Shown: positions 44,907 through 54,670 of the stretch, one piece after another
Numbering within the stretch: the first letter of the stretch is position 1
Layout: each line of letters starts with the position of its first letter
Position numbers and translations under genes: made by a program
The notes under the pieces: generated by a model
Databases searched by the model: none
The model's input: the letters and a program-made list of their open reading frames with translations, nothing else
What the model was told of the DNA's origin: nothing
Source of the DNA: JAFGPS01 sp964628465
Lineage (GTDB): Bacteria > Planctomycetota > Phycisphaerae > Sedimentisphaerales > Anaerobacaceae
Assembly (NCBI GenBank): GCA_964628465.1
Contig: CAZVOA010000013.1
Span: forward strand, 1 to 64,000
Length of the DNA stretch: 64,000 nt
Direction of reading: 5' to 3'

Positions 44907-46766
44907 TTGAAAAATAAAATAAAACTGCTGATTTTCAACATATCTTTTTCATCCATTTTCTTTAGTCCTATATTATACGCAAATGGACAGAATTTTACAG
45001 ATACAAAACAGGCTATTATACCAAAAGGGCTGGAAAACATTTGGGATTCATCTAAATATATAAGCATTGACGAAATAAAGCCCGGAATGGAAGCATATTG
45101 CCTGACAGAATACAGTATCGCGGGTATAGAAAAATTTTCTTTGGATGTAATTGATGTAGTACGTGATTTGGAGGTTGGTAAAAATGTAATATTGGTTAAA
45201 GGCACAGATGAGAGATTTATAAAAACCGGCCCTGTAGCCGGATGCAGCGGCTCACCTGTTTATATCGAAGGAAGATTAGCGGGCGCATTGGCTTATACAT
45301 GGAGTTATAGTACCGAGCCGCTTTACGCGGCTACGCCAATAGAAGATATGCTTGGAATTGACCAGGCCAAACAAAAACCAACTGCAAAAACCGTTGCATT
45401 GGAATATGATTTTACAACTCCGGTAAATTTTACACGAGTGAACAGCGGCTATAAAAAAACATTAACAAAACTTACGAAAACTTCTTCCGGACTGAATCCA
45501 CTGCCAAGCCCATTATTCGCATCCGGGATTTCTACACAAATTCCGGAACTATTCAAGTCAATAACAGAACCGTTTGGACTTATGGTAGTCTCCGGCGGAG
45601 GAAACAGCAATACTACCGAAGGAAAAAACTCGAATATAAAATTAGTACCAGGCGCAAGTCTTGGCGTACCATTAGTCAGCGGCGACATTAAACTTTCCAC
45701 AATGGGAACTGTAACGGAAGTAATAGGTGATAAAGTTTATGGTTTCGGCCATATGCTTCTCGGTTTCGGTAACGTGAATTTGCCAATAGCTACCGGCAAA
45801 GTACATACAATCGTTTCAAACCTATCAAGTTCATTTAAGATGGCTTCGGTATTGGATACTGTTGGCACTTTGAAATTCGATGAATCAACCGGCGTTATCG
45901 GGCAAATTGGTGAAATACCAAAAACGATTCCATTTAAAATAAAAGTTGACCATTGCAACGATTCGCAAATCAGAACTTATAATTGCCGGATTGCCAGCAA
46001 CGCACTCGTTACACCGGCATATCTTGAAATGGCTTTAACCGGAGCGGCTACTAAATCAAGTGACCTTCCTACTGAACACACGATAGAATATCAATTCGAT
46101 ATCGGCTTAGGAAACGGCGAAGTTCTTTCATGTAATAATATTTCAACTGATAAGAAATTAAATGAAGTCGTTGGCGAATGCGTTGCGGTAGTTACACTCA
46201 TAATGGACAATCCTTTCAAGAAAATAGATGTTAATTCCATTGACTGCAAAATTAACATTAAACCGAAAAACATCAGTTCAAATATCTGGTCCGTGGACCT
46301 GTCAAAATCTGAAGTAAAAGCCGGCGAGACAATTGATATCACCGTAATAGTAGAATCATATCTCGGTGAAAAAAAGAAATACAAACAAAGCATTAAAATA
46401 CCTGAAGATTTAAAACCTGACACATACGATTTAAGTATAAGCGGCTCAGGAGGGTATGAAGATTTTATAACAAAAGCGGCTCCGCATAAATTTGTCGCAC
46501 AAAACGCACCGGATTTAATCGACGCAATAAATAATCTTCTCAGTATAGAAAGGAATAAGTTGTATTTTGTACTTGTTTTGCCAAGCAGCGGCATAACACT
46601 CGAAAAAGCCGAACTTCCTGATTTACCCGCGACTAAAACAATAATACTTCAGGACAAAAAGAGAGGAATAAATGTACGTCCGTATCAAAACTGGATTGAA
46701 AAAAAGATTGATATCGACTCTGTTGTCGCAAATCAGAAAGTCATGAAAATAACTGTTGTAGAATAA
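44907..46766 (+). CDS. Secreted SpoIVB-type (S55) peptidase-domain protein
   Basis: 619 residues from TTG 44907, preceded by AAAGGA; the next in-frame ATG is internal. A signal peptide (LLIFNISFSSIFFSPILYANG) is followed by an S55 core at about residues 48-150: IKPGMEAYCLTEY, VIDVVRDLEVGKNVILVKG, and GCSGSPVYIEGRLAGALAY, where the GxSGSP Ser acts as nucleophile in SpoIVB. No PDZ domain is visible, and the rest is large and beta-rich. In sporulating Firmicutes S55 proteases send signals; here, with no sporulation, a different surface role is likely. The next gene starts 23 bases downstream. Confidence 0.8.
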   Translation: MKNKIKLLIFNISFSSIFFSPILYANGQNFTDTKQAIIPKGLENIWDSSKYISIDEIKPGMEAYCLTEYSIAGIEKFSLDVIDVVRDLEVGKNVILVKGTDERFIKTGPVAGCSGSPVYIEGRLAGALAYTWSYSTEPLYAATPIEDMLGIDQAKQKPTAKTVALEYDFTTPVNFTRVNSGYKKTLTKLTKTSSGLNPLPSPLFASGISTQIPELFKSITEPFGLMVVSGGGNSNTTEGKNSNIKLVPGASLGVPLVSGDIKLSTMGTVTEVIGDKVYGFGHMLLGFGNVNLPIATGKVHTIVSNLSSSFKMASVLDTVGTLKFDESTGVIGQIGEIPKTIPFKIKVDHCNDSQIRTYNCRIASNALVTPAYLEMALTGAATKSSDLPTEHTIEYQFDIGLGNGEVLSCNNISTDKKLNEVVGECVAVVTLIMDNPFKKIDVNSIDCKINIKPKNISSNIWSVDLSKSEVKAGETIDITVIVESYLGEKKKYKQSIKIPEDLKPDTYDLSISGSGGYEDFITKAAPHKFVAQNAPDLIDAINNLLSIERNKLYFVLVLPSSGITLEKAELPDLPATKTIILQDKKRGINVRPYQNWIEKKIDIDSVVANQKVMKITVVE

Positions 46767-46789
46767 ATTCAAATAAAAACAGGAGCAAA

Positions 46790-49129
46790 ATGAATAATCA
46801 TTATTTTATGAAGACCAAAAATTTAATCGTAATATTTTTATGCCTGATGATGTGTTCAGTTTCAATGGCGGTAACCAGCAAAATCACTCGTCACTCAACA
46901 AGCGCAGACTTAAATAAAGGTACAACCGAAAATACAATAATCAGTTCACGTGGTATAATTCAACTCGGACTTGGCGAGGAAAACGTTATTGCAGAGTTCG
47001 ATGATTTTGCCGAAGCATGGTCGATAAACAGCATCGTCGTAAGCGGCGGAACTATGTTTTTCGGAACCAGTCCGAACGGCGGAATTTATCGTTACAGCCT
47101 TAACAAGCTTACAAAGATATATCCTCTTGCGGAAAAAAACGATTCGGAAAATAAACTCGATAACAAAGAAGAAGGCGAATCTGTTAAAATTCAGGAAAAG
47201 CTGACAAACGAACATATTTTCGCGATGACAACTGATATATCAGGAAGATTGCTTGTCGGCATAAGCGGCAAAACCTGTAAACTTTGCAGATTTGACGGCG
47301 ATAAAATGGTAACTGTTTACGAGCCAAATGAAGCGATGTATATTTACGCGATAACTCTCGATGATACCGGCAATATTTATTTGGGTACAGGCCCAAAAGG
47401 AAATATTTATAAACTTGATTCGCTCGGCAAAAAAGCAGAACTTGTTTATACCAGCAGAGACAAAAACATTTTATCTCTTGCATTCGGGCAGGATGGATTT
47501 TTATATGCCGGCGCGGATGAGAGAGGTTTAATTTACAAAATTAATATCAAAAATAAAGAAGCAACAGTGTTGTACGATAGTGATCAGCCGGAAATCGCGT
47601 CGTTACTTTTTTTTGCGAAATCAGGTACGCCGTCTGGAATCAACATGGATACACTTTATGCGGCGGCTACATCAGCGCAAATTGTAAAAACACAAACACA
47701 ATTTGCCGCTTCAATACCAGAAATTCTTCCTTCGGGACGACCGGAGATACTGGAGAATCCCAAGGATAAAGACGACGAAAAAAATGATGATGAAAAAGAA
47801 AATGGAACAAGTCCGATTATTTCCCCGGAAGCCGGACAAAAGCTTGAAGTTGCCAATATAAAGGAAACTGAACCACCAAAAGCTGTGCAGGGAACACCGC
47901 CAATCACCAGGGGAACAAGGCCGCGAACGGCAAGTAATTTATACAAAATAAGCAAAGATGGTTTTGTAACAGATGTTTTTGGCGAATCAGCCGTCTTTTT
48001 CTGCCTTGCACAAAAAGAAAATAAACTTCTGGTCGGAACGGGTAATAATGCTCAACTTTATAGTATAGATCCGGAACAGGAGCAGCAGTCAATTATTTAT
48101 GAGGATAAAAAAGCAACACAAATAACCGCGATTACAGTTGACGGCGATGATATTTATCTTGGCACGGCAAATCCCGCGAAGATAATTAAGTTAGGCTCTG
48201 GATTCGCGAAAGAAGGAACTTATATTTCAGATTTAATCGATGCCGGCCAGCCTTCTCAATGGGGAAAATTACAGCTTGAAGCCGACATTCCAGCCGGATG
48301 TAAAGTAAAAGTCGCTTCACGAAGCGGAAATGTTAAAGATGTCAACGACCCTGCTTTTTCTTCGTGGACCGAGCCGGAAGATATAACCGGGCCGGTACAA
48401 TTAAAATGCCCTCTCGGCAGATTCTGCCAGTATAAACTTATACTTCAAAGCAATTACGGCTCTTCATCTCCACTTATCAGGGAAATTGTTGTCGCCAATA
48501 CAGTCCCTAACCTACCGCCTAAAGTGGAATCTGTTACAATTAACAGGATACTGACAGGAATCAAGGCAGGAACAGTCAGAATTACATACATCGCGAAAGA
48601 TGATAATGATGACAATTTGATTTACAAAATCGATTTCAGGAAAATCGGCAGAAGCAACTGGATTGAATTGATTGACGACCAGGAAACCGTTACTTTCGAG
48701 TGGGATGGAAAAACAGTCGAAGACGGTAAATATGAAATTAGAATTACCGCAAGCGATGAAAGAAGCAATACATCCTTAACAAAACTAAACGGAACAAGAG
48801 TCAGTGAGCCGATTATTATTGATAACACCGGACCGGTAGTAAAGAAACTCAGCGAAATGAACAGGCAGGAAAATAATCGCCAGTTCAGGATTTTCACATT
48901 TGAAATTACAGATGAATTAAGCGCTATCGGTAAACTTGAATACACAATTGACAGCAATGAAAACTGGATAAGCTCGATTCCTGATGATTTGGTTTACGAT
49001 ACAACCATAGAACACTTTACGATAGCAATAGACTCAGAGAAATATTTACCCAAAGGCGATCATGTTCTGACAATAAAAGTAAGTGATTCTGTTGGGAATG
49101 TACAGTATAAGACGTTTGAGATTAATTAG
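46790..49129 (+). CDS. Secreted beta-propeller protein
   Basis: 779 residues with signal peptide (KNLIVIFLCLMMCSVSMA). Repeating blade-like units of about 45 residues occur, such as IYAITLDDTGNIYLGTGPKGNIYKLD, ILSLAFGQDGFLYAGADERGLIYKIN and ISKDGFVTDVFGESAVFF. An acidic, Pro/Glu-rich low-complexity insert lies near residues 315-370. The C-terminal third resembles an Ig-like pair (GTVRITYIAKDDNDDNLIYKIDFR and GKYEIRITASDERSN). AGGAG lies upstream. It is spaced 23 bases after the S55 peptidase gene, so the two probably act together outside the cell. Confidence 0.75.
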   Translation: MNNHYFMKTKNLIVIFLCLMMCSVSMAVTSKITRHSTSADLNKGTTENTIISSRGIIQLGLGEENVIAEFDDFAEAWSINSIVVSGGTMFFGTSPNGGIYRYSLNKLTKIYPLAEKNDSENKLDNKEEGESVKIQEKLTNEHIFAMTTDISGRLLVGISGKTCKLCRFDGDKMVTVYEPNEAMYIYAITLDDTGNIYLGTGPKGNIYKLDSLGKKAELVYTSRDKNILSLAFGQDGFLYAGADERGLIYKINIKNKEATVLYDSDQPEIASLLFFAKSGTPSGINMDTLYAAATSAQIVKTQTQFAASIPEILPSGRPEILENPKDKDDEKNDDEKENGTSPIISPEAGQKLEVANIKETEPPKAVQGTPPITRGTRPRTASNLYKISKDGFVTDVFGESAVFFCLAQKENKLLVGTGNNAQLYSIDPEQEQQSIIYEDKKATQITAITVDGDDIYLGTANPAKIIKLGSGFAKEGTYISDLIDAGQPSQWGKLQLEADIPAGCKVKVASRSGNVKDVNDPAFSSWTEPEDITGPVQLKCPLGRFCQYKLILQSNYGSSSPLIREIVVANTVPNLPPKVESVTINRILTGIKAGTVRITYIAKDDNDDNLIYKIDFRKIGRSNWIELIDDQETVTFEWDGKTVEDGKYEIRITASDERSNTSLTKLNGTRVSEPIIIDNTGPVVKKLSEMNRQENNRQFRIFTFEITDELSAIGKLEYTIDSNENWISSIPDDLVYDTTIEHFTIAIDSEKYLPKGDHVLTIKVSDSVGNVQYKTFEIN

Positions 49130-49199
49130 TCGTGCGTCATACGTGATGTGTATTACGAAAAACGAATTCCTTTTTTCTCAATACGCAATACAATTTAAT

Positions 49200-50003
49200 T
49201 TAACTTCCGCCCGATGAAGTCCTGTATGGTTCTCTATGCGGCCAGCCGTATTTCTCGAAAAGCCCAAACTCTTTTCCAGAATTATCGTTTGGATTATTTT
49301 GCAGACCGGAACGAACACTTTCGGCATGACCATCTACAAAAACCGCATTTGCGGTACCGTTATTTAAGTCAGAAGCAGTAGCATTATGGAAAGTCCCGAA
49401 CCAGTCATTTCCATTCGACCACAAAGCATTATCGTTCAGAACGGTGTTACAACCCGGTCGAAGCCACATATTTTCTTCAGAAAAGAAAAATACCTTAGCT
49501 TTGTTTCTTGTTATCTCTGAAGATCTGAGAACCCCGCTTCCCTCAGCATAATTATATCTTTTCATCCCTAAAAACGCGTTCATGCTGTAACTATACATAG
49601 GAACAACTTCAATATCGGGATTATGTCTTGGATGTTTCTGGCCGGTGGTTTTTGCCAAACTATTAAACCTTGGGCATAAATGAGCTTTCATTTCTTTCAA
49701 ATATGTCCATAACGGACCATCAGGAGGATATCTTTTATCATGCCATCTGCAGTAACTTTGATATCCAAGTTCCGGCTGACTGTTGGAAACGAGGGAAAAT
49801 TCAGGATTGGGATAATAATCATCGTTATCGCTTAAATAAACAGATTGTACTATTCCATATTGACGAAGAGTTGAACGGCAAACTAACTCATATCCCTGCT
49901 CTCTCGCCAGTTGCATTGCAGGCAGTAAGATACCTATCAACATAGCGATTATCGCCACCACCACCATTAACTCGATCAATGTGAAAGCTTGTATCTTTCT
50001 CAT
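49200..50003 (-). CDS. Pseudopilin with H-x9-DG tail
   Basis: 267 residues. The leader MRKIQA is followed by FTLIELMVVVAIIAMLIGILLPAM with Glu at +5, then the family's QLAREQG..CRSTLRQYG block. The tail HNATASDLNNGTANAVFVDGHAES is the His...DG motif (longer spacing than usual). It is made from its own promoter close to the ATG. It is convergent with the beta-propeller gene and divergent from comEC. The end SSGGS is glycine/serine-rich. Confidence 0.88.
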   Translation of the reverse strand: MRKIQAFTLIELMVVVAIIAMLIGILLPAMQLAREQGYELVCRSTLRQYGIVQSVYLSDNDDYYPNPEFSLVSNSQPELGYQSYCRWHDKRYPPDGPLWTYLKEMKAHLCPRFNSLAKTTGQKHPRHNPDIEVVPMYSYSMNAFLGMKRYNYAEGSGVLRSSEITRNKAKVFFFSEENMWLRPGCNTVLNDNALWSNGNDWFGTFHNATASDLNNGTANAVFVDGHAESVRSGLQNNPNDNSGKEFGLFEKYGWPHREPYRTSSGGS

Positions 50004-50012
50004 ATGTTATCA

Positions 50013-50040
50013 ATTATACAATTTTTTTACATTTTGTTAA
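50013..50040 (-). promoter_or_regulatory. Promoter of the pseudopilin, near-leaderless
   Basis: On the minus strand TTAACA (50040-50035) and TATAAT (50018-50013) are 16 bases apart. The expected transcript start falls two or three bases before ATG 50003, which has no ribosome site. Confidence 0.6.
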
Positions 50041-50162
50041 TAGGTAAAATACTATTTTTTTATTTTTTATCCTATAAAATCCTTGATTTCAATAAATATT
50101 TTGTGATATTTTACTTTTTTCGAGGTTTTCTTTAATTTTTTATTATTTTTTATTTATAACAA

Positions 50163-52700
50163 ATGGATGATATCCAGAGGAAATTAGCTTTAATTGATAA
50201 ACAGTTTTCGAGAATTCCTTCACATGAATTCATTTTGGGACACTGTCCGTTAGTGTTTATAGCGTTCGGATTGATTTTTGGTATTATCATCCAAAATTAT
50301 GTAGTTTTTCCAATAATTATCTGGTTTGGAATCCTCTTTCTCAATTTGATGATAATCATTCTACTATTTGCTTTTAAAACAAATTCCGCCAAAGTTAGAT
50401 ATTTTTCCGCTTATCTTGCCCTCATTTGTTTTCTTTGTCTTGGCTCTATCCGGCTGACAAGTTATATTGAGCCGCAATCCAATGATATCGAAAAATATGT
50501 CTCCAATGAGCCGGTTTTGGCGACAATTCGGGGCTATATAACAACTGAACCGCGTACAAATAAACTTTCGGATTGGAAATTCTCCAGTTTTATGCCGTCC
50601 GATCCGGGAAGCGGTTTTTATATGAAAATATCAGAAATTGAATCAAAATCCGGCTGGGCAAAAGTAAACGGGACTTTAAGAGTTTTTATAAATGAACTTG
50701 TATTGGATTTATCGCTCGGTGATTATATCCAGGCTTATTGCTGGCTGGATACTTTTAAGCCGCCGTCAAATCCGGGACAATTCAATACAGCCAACCATCT
50801 TATGAAACAAGGTGTTTTCGTCGGAGCATCGATAAAATCACGTTCAGGAATCAGGGTTATCCAAAAATCAGGTAAAGAAACTTTCACGTTTATTAAAAAC
50901 AAAATCAGGGAATTAGCCGAAGCTGCTTTATTGGATGACATGACAAATGACGACAGCAATGGTCTTCTACAGGCTTTACTTTTAGGTTACAGGGGTGATA
51001 TTGACAGTGACACAAACGAAGCTTTCCGCAAAACAGGTCTCTCACATTATATAAGTCTTTCAGGCCTGCACATGGGTATAATTATCGGGATAGTCTGGTG
51101 GTTCAGCACAATCACGGGCTTTATGAAACGAGGCCGCTCAGTAATTTGTATTATTGCGATTATTGTATTTTTGATGGTTATCCCGCCCAAAGCCCCTACT
51201 CTCAGAGCTTCGATTATAGCTGTGATGTTTTGCCTGTCATTTATTATCAGGCGACAGGCAAACCCGATTAATACATTATCATTATCAGCGATAATTTTAT
51301 TACTCATAAGACCGACACAATTATTTGAAGCAGGCTGGCAATTATCTTTCGTTTCGGTTTTGGGCATTATCTTATTCTCCAAAGATATTTATTACTTTTT
51401 TCATGAAAAACTCGACTACTTAATCCGGGCAAAATCATTAAATCAAACAAGAAAAAATATTTATTCAATCGCTTTTATAGCAGACAAGGCAATAGCATTA
51501 TTTTCTGTCGGGCTTGGGGCATGGATAGCAAGTGCCGGAATTCTGCTATACCATTTTCATACAATCACGCCGCTCGCGAGTTTATGGACTGTGCTTGTGT
51601 TTCCTTTTGTAAGTGCAATTTTAATACTGGGTTTCCTGAAAATACTTTTATTTTTCATTTTCCCAACTCTTAGCACCCTTTTGGGTGTATTCGTCTCATG
51701 GTTGTCAGTTGTCCTTATTTCTATTGTAAAACTTTTAGCCCGGTTTGATATATCAGAAATACTGATTGGGCATGTTTCTTTAAGGATTATTTATTGTTTG
51801 TATTTTATTATTATTGCTTTCCTTCTGTTCTTTTACAGCTACCCTTCCTTGAGACGAAAGCTGATTTTCGCGGCTATTCCATTACTGATTTTTTTTACCG
51901 GCACACTCAAATGGCAACATAGAAGTAACGATAATCTTGTTTTAACATGTCTCGATGTCGGGCATGGGCAGGCGATTTTTCTTCAGTCGCCGGACGGTGA
52001 AAATATTCTTTTCGATGCCGGTTCAATGTACATGAGTGACATAGGTCAAAGAATAGTAATTCCATTTTTAATTTATTCCGGCATAAACAAAATTGATGCT
52101 GTAATGATAAGCCATAATGATATAGACCACATCAACGGAATACCGGAAATCGCTGAATTCTGTAATGTTGGTAATATTTACGCCAATGAAGACTTCTTCA
52201 GCAAAACAGATGAATGGGGAACCGCGAGTTTTTTAAGAGATTGCTTACGTGAAACAGGTATAGAAATTCAACATCTCGATAAAATTAATATTTCCAGCAA
52301 GCAGGTACAAATAACTACACTCTGGCCGAAGCAAAATGATAATTGGAGACAGGATTTAAGTGATAATGACAAATCTCTCGTGATACTCATAGAATTCCGC
52401 AAAATTAAAATACTTATATGTTCAGACATAGAGCAATTCGCACAAAAAGAATTGTTACAATTGTATCCCGATTTGAAAGCTGACATTGTCGCAGTTCCGC
52501 ATCACGGCTCATCAAATACCCTCGACCCGGATTTTCTCGGAAGTCTCAACGCGGAAATTCTGATTTGCAGTACAGATAAAACTCCTGCAATAAAGAGTTC
52601 TGGGCAATTATTTTACACATCAAGAGATGGGGCAATAAGAATTTCCATTGATAAGCAAGGATATCAAGAAGTGTGTACATACAATAAAAAAAGTGACTAA
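50163..52700 (+). CDS. comEC: ComEC/Rec2-type DNA uptake channel
   Basis: 845 residues. An N-terminal membrane region and a DUF4131-like domain are followed by the competence domain with about eight helices (LSHYISLSGLHMGIIIGIVWW, PPKAPTLRASIIAVMF). The C-terminal metallo-beta-lactamase domain has CLDVGHGQAIFLQSPDGENILFDAG, ISHNDIDHINGIPE and VPHHGSSNTLDP. It would pass single-stranded DNA through the inner membrane during natural transformation. Its stop codon lies inside the stem of the following terminator. No ribosome site is evident before the ATG. Confidence 0.92.
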   Translation: MDDIQRKLALIDKQFSRIPSHEFILGHCPLVFIAFGLIFGIIIQNYVVFPIIIWFGILFLNLMIIILLFAFKTNSAKVRYFSAYLALICFLCLGSIRLTSYIEPQSNDIEKYVSNEPVLATIRGYITTEPRTNKLSDWKFSSFMPSDPGSGFYMKISEIESKSGWAKVNGTLRVFINELVLDLSLGDYIQAYCWLDTFKPPSNPGQFNTANHLMKQGVFVGASIKSRSGIRVIQKSGKETFTFIKNKIRELAEAALLDDMTNDDSNGLLQALLLGYRGDIDSDTNEAFRKTGLSHYISLSGLHMGIIIGIVWWFSTITGFMKRGRSVICIIAIIVFLMVIPPKAPTLRASIIAVMFCLSFIIRRQANPINTLSLSAIILLLIRPTQLFEAGWQLSFVSVLGIILFSKDIYYFFHEKLDYLIRAKSLNQTRKNIYSIAFIADKAIALFSVGLGAWIASAGILLYHFHTITPLASLWTVLVFPFVSAILILGFLKILLFFIFPTLSTLLGVFVSWLSVVLISIVKLLARFDISEILIGHVSLRIIYCLYFIIIAFLLFFYSYPSLRRKLIFAAIPLLIFFTGTLKWQHRSNDNLVLTCLDVGHGQAIFLQSPDGENILFDAGSMYMSDIGQRIVIPFLIYSGINKIDAVMISHNDIDHINGIPEIAEFCNVGNIYANEDFFSKTDEWGTASFLRDCLRETGIEIQHLDKINISSKQVQITTLWPKQNDNWRQDLSDNDKSLVILIEFRKIKILICSDIEQFAQKELLQLYPDLKADIVAVPHHGSSNTLDPDFLGSLNAEILICSTDKTPAIKSSGQLFYTSRDGAIRISIDKQGYQEVCTYNKKSD

Positions 52701-52728
52701 AGAAGAACGAAACAACTTTAGTCACTTT
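52690..52728. terminator. Bidirectional terminator overlapping the comEC stop codon
   Basis: Perfect 13-bp stem AAAGTGACTAAAG (52690-52702) / CTTTAGTCACTTT (52716-52728). It contains the comEC stop TAA (52698-52700). A runs left and T runs right suit both directions, serving comEC and the convergent OmpA-like gene. Confidence 0.85.
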
Positions 52729-52753
52729 CAATTTTAGGCACTTATAACTTGTT

Positions 52754-53413
52754 TTATTTCATATGTACTACGATTTCGACTCTTCGGTTTTTGGCTTTGT
52801 TTACACTTGAGGTGTTTGAAGCAACTGGTCTGGCTTCGCCGCAAGCAACCGCCTGAATTTGTTTCTCCGACCAGCCGCGAGACACGAGGTATCTTGTAAC
52901 AGACAAAGCTCTTTGAGCAGAAAGCTCCCAGTTGTCTTTCCAATCTGATTTCTGAATCGGGTCTGTATCAGTATGACCTACAACATCAACTTGCTTTCCT
53001 GAGTATTTGGACTTCAGTACGGAATAAATAGTATTCAACTCAGCGCTTGTCGCTTTTTTCAGTTCCGCCTGGCCTGAATCAAACAAAATCGAGTTCTCCA
53101 GGGTAACAGTAATAGTACCCTCTGCCGCGTTAAAGGCGACATCAAATCCTTCGAAACCTGAAGCCTGAGCAGGTGTTTTCTTGTTTACTTCGATTTGTCT
53201 TTGGAGTTCTGCTATTGTTTTTTGATCCCTATCGATTCGTTCGGCAAGTTCCTGGGTCTGTTTCTTTTCACCATCAAGCTGGCCTTCGAGATTCTGGTTT
53301 CTCACATACAACTTATCATATTCAGCTTTCCAGTTGGTACAGCCGGTGAGCATAGAAACGAATAATAAACCAACTATCAATACAACAATATTTTTCCTAT
53401 TTGTAAACCGCAT
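52754..53413 (-). CDS. OmpA-family lipoprotein (Pal-like)
   Basis: 219 residues with lipobox MLTGC after a signal peptide. A coiled-coil stretch (residues about 30-75, ELAERIDRDQKTIAELQRQIE) leads to an OmpA/MotB peptidoglycan-binding domain: ILFDSGQAELKKATSAELNTI, VDVVGHTDTDPI, NWELSAQRALSVTRYLV and KAKNRRVEIVV. It links the outer membrane to peptidoglycan. AGGAG precedes the ATG. The gap to the prepilin peptidase gene is 32 bases, so they may share a transcript. Confidence 0.9.
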   Translation of the reverse strand: MRFTNRKNIVVLIVGLLFVSMLTGCTNWKAEYDKLYVRNQNLEGQLDGEKKQTQELAERIDRDQKTIAELQRQIEVNKKTPAQASGFEGFDVAFNAAEGTITVTLENSILFDSGQAELKKATSAELNTIYSVLKSKYSGKQVDVVGHTDTDPIQKSDWKDNWELSAQRALSVTRYLVSRGWSEKQIQAVACGEARPVASNTSSVNKAKNRRVEIVVHMK

Positions 53414-53445
53414 TTTGAATTCTCCTTAAATTCCGTATTTTAAAC

Positions 53446-54642
53446 TTACATTTCCTTTGTATAGGAATATATCATATAAAAATGTTCGACAATATAGTCA
53501 TGGAGTATAATAACAACAAGTATGCCAATTGACAAGAAGGGACCATAGGGAATTTGGCGAATTTTCTTAAAAAACATTTGAATTCCCACCCAGCCAAGCC
53601 CGAAAAATGGCGCTATGAAAAACGCAATCACTACCGGAAACGCGCCAACAACCGCACCAGCGGCTCCCATAAGATGCACATCGCCGAGTCCCATCGCTTC
53701 TTTGCCGAATGCTAAAGTCCCGAAAATTCGTATTCCCCAAACGACTCCGCAACCAATAAAATAACCAAAAATACTTCCCAAAAGTCCAGACACAGCAGGA
53801 TATTGTGAAATTTTCTGCCACCAATTACCAATAGATTCATTTTTCGTCAGCCATAACATCCCGAAAGCACAGATAAATATCGGCAGAAGGAAAATAATTT
53901 CCCGAAGCGCTTCAAGGCGATGGTTGAAATTCTCGTCATCAAAATTTATGGGAATTGGGTTTGTTTCACCTGTTTTTTCTTTTGGTTTCGCCTTTTCATT
54001 TTGAGTTTCATCTGATTCGTAACTTCTTTTAATGAAGCCAGTTACAAGAAGAATCATAGAAATTATAAGTCCAATCGCCGCTCCGAAAGCCAATGCGCCA
54101 GTTTGCGGCGAAGCAGAAGGGATAAGTTTGCTCTTATTAATCAAATCCGAATCGATAACAAACGGCGAAACAGCCGAAATTATAAACCCAGCGGCTGTAA
54201 CAAACCAGCATATCGACAACGGAATAATCCATAACTCAAGGTCAATAGCTGAAGCTGCTACAAATGCGGATAACATAATTATATGGAGCAGATAAACGAG
54301 CCAGCCGCCTTCAAGCAAAGGCGGAATTGAACTGACAAAGCCTGTGTGAAAATACAGCAGAAAAAGCCCCAGGAAAAGCACTCCAACGAGCAGTTCGACC
54401 GTGAAATATCTCGAAGATATAGGAGTTTTGCAAAATCTGCATTTCCTGCCCAATAAAATCCACGAAAACAGCGGAATATTGTCATAAAAGCGAATATGCT
54501 CGTTGCACTTTGGGCAAGCCGAAGGCGGACTCACTATAGACTTATCACGAGGAAGCCGATAAATCACAACATTCAAGAAACTGCCGATACAGCAGCCCCA
54601 CGCAAAAATAAACGGTAACCAAATCAAATCCTGAATCGCCAC
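53446..54642 (-). CDS. Prepilin leader peptidase/N-methyltransferase (PilD/GspO type)
   Basis: 398 residues starting with GTG at 54642 (AAGGA upstream; no in-frame ATG). The N-terminal domain has GSFLNVVIYRLP and two CxxC pairs (CPKCNEHIRF...CRFCKTPI). Catalytic Asp residues lie in AIDLELWIIPL and GLGDVHLMGAAGAVVG. Between them there is a long extra stretch (about residues 180-250) with charged residues (SYESDETQNEKAKPKEKTGE), making the enzyme longer than usual. It would cut and N-methylate the window's pseudopilins. Neighbours are an OmpA-like gene and a HEPN/MNT pair. Confidence 0.9.
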   Translation of the reverse strand: MAIQDLIWLPFIFAWGCCIGSFLNVVIYRLPRDKSIVSPPSACPKCNEHIRFYDNIPLFSWILLGRKCRFCKTPISSRYFTVELLVGVLFLGLFLLYFHTGFVSSIPPLLEGGWLVYLLHIIMLSAFVAASAIDLELWIIPLSICWFVTAAGFIISAVSPFVIDSDLINKSKLIPSASPQTGALAFGAAIGLIISMILLVTGFIKRSYESDETQNEKAKPKEKTGETNPIPINFDDENFNHRLEALREIIFLLPIFICAFGMLWLTKNESIGNWWQKISQYPAVSGLLGSIFGYFIGCGVVWGIRIFGTLAFGKEAMGLGDVHLMGAAGAVVGAFPVVIAFFIAPFFGLGWVGIQMFFKKIRQIPYGPFLSIGILVVIILHDYIVEHFYMIYSYTKEM

Positions 54643-54670
54643 GTCATTCCTTTATTTATAACTCATAAAA

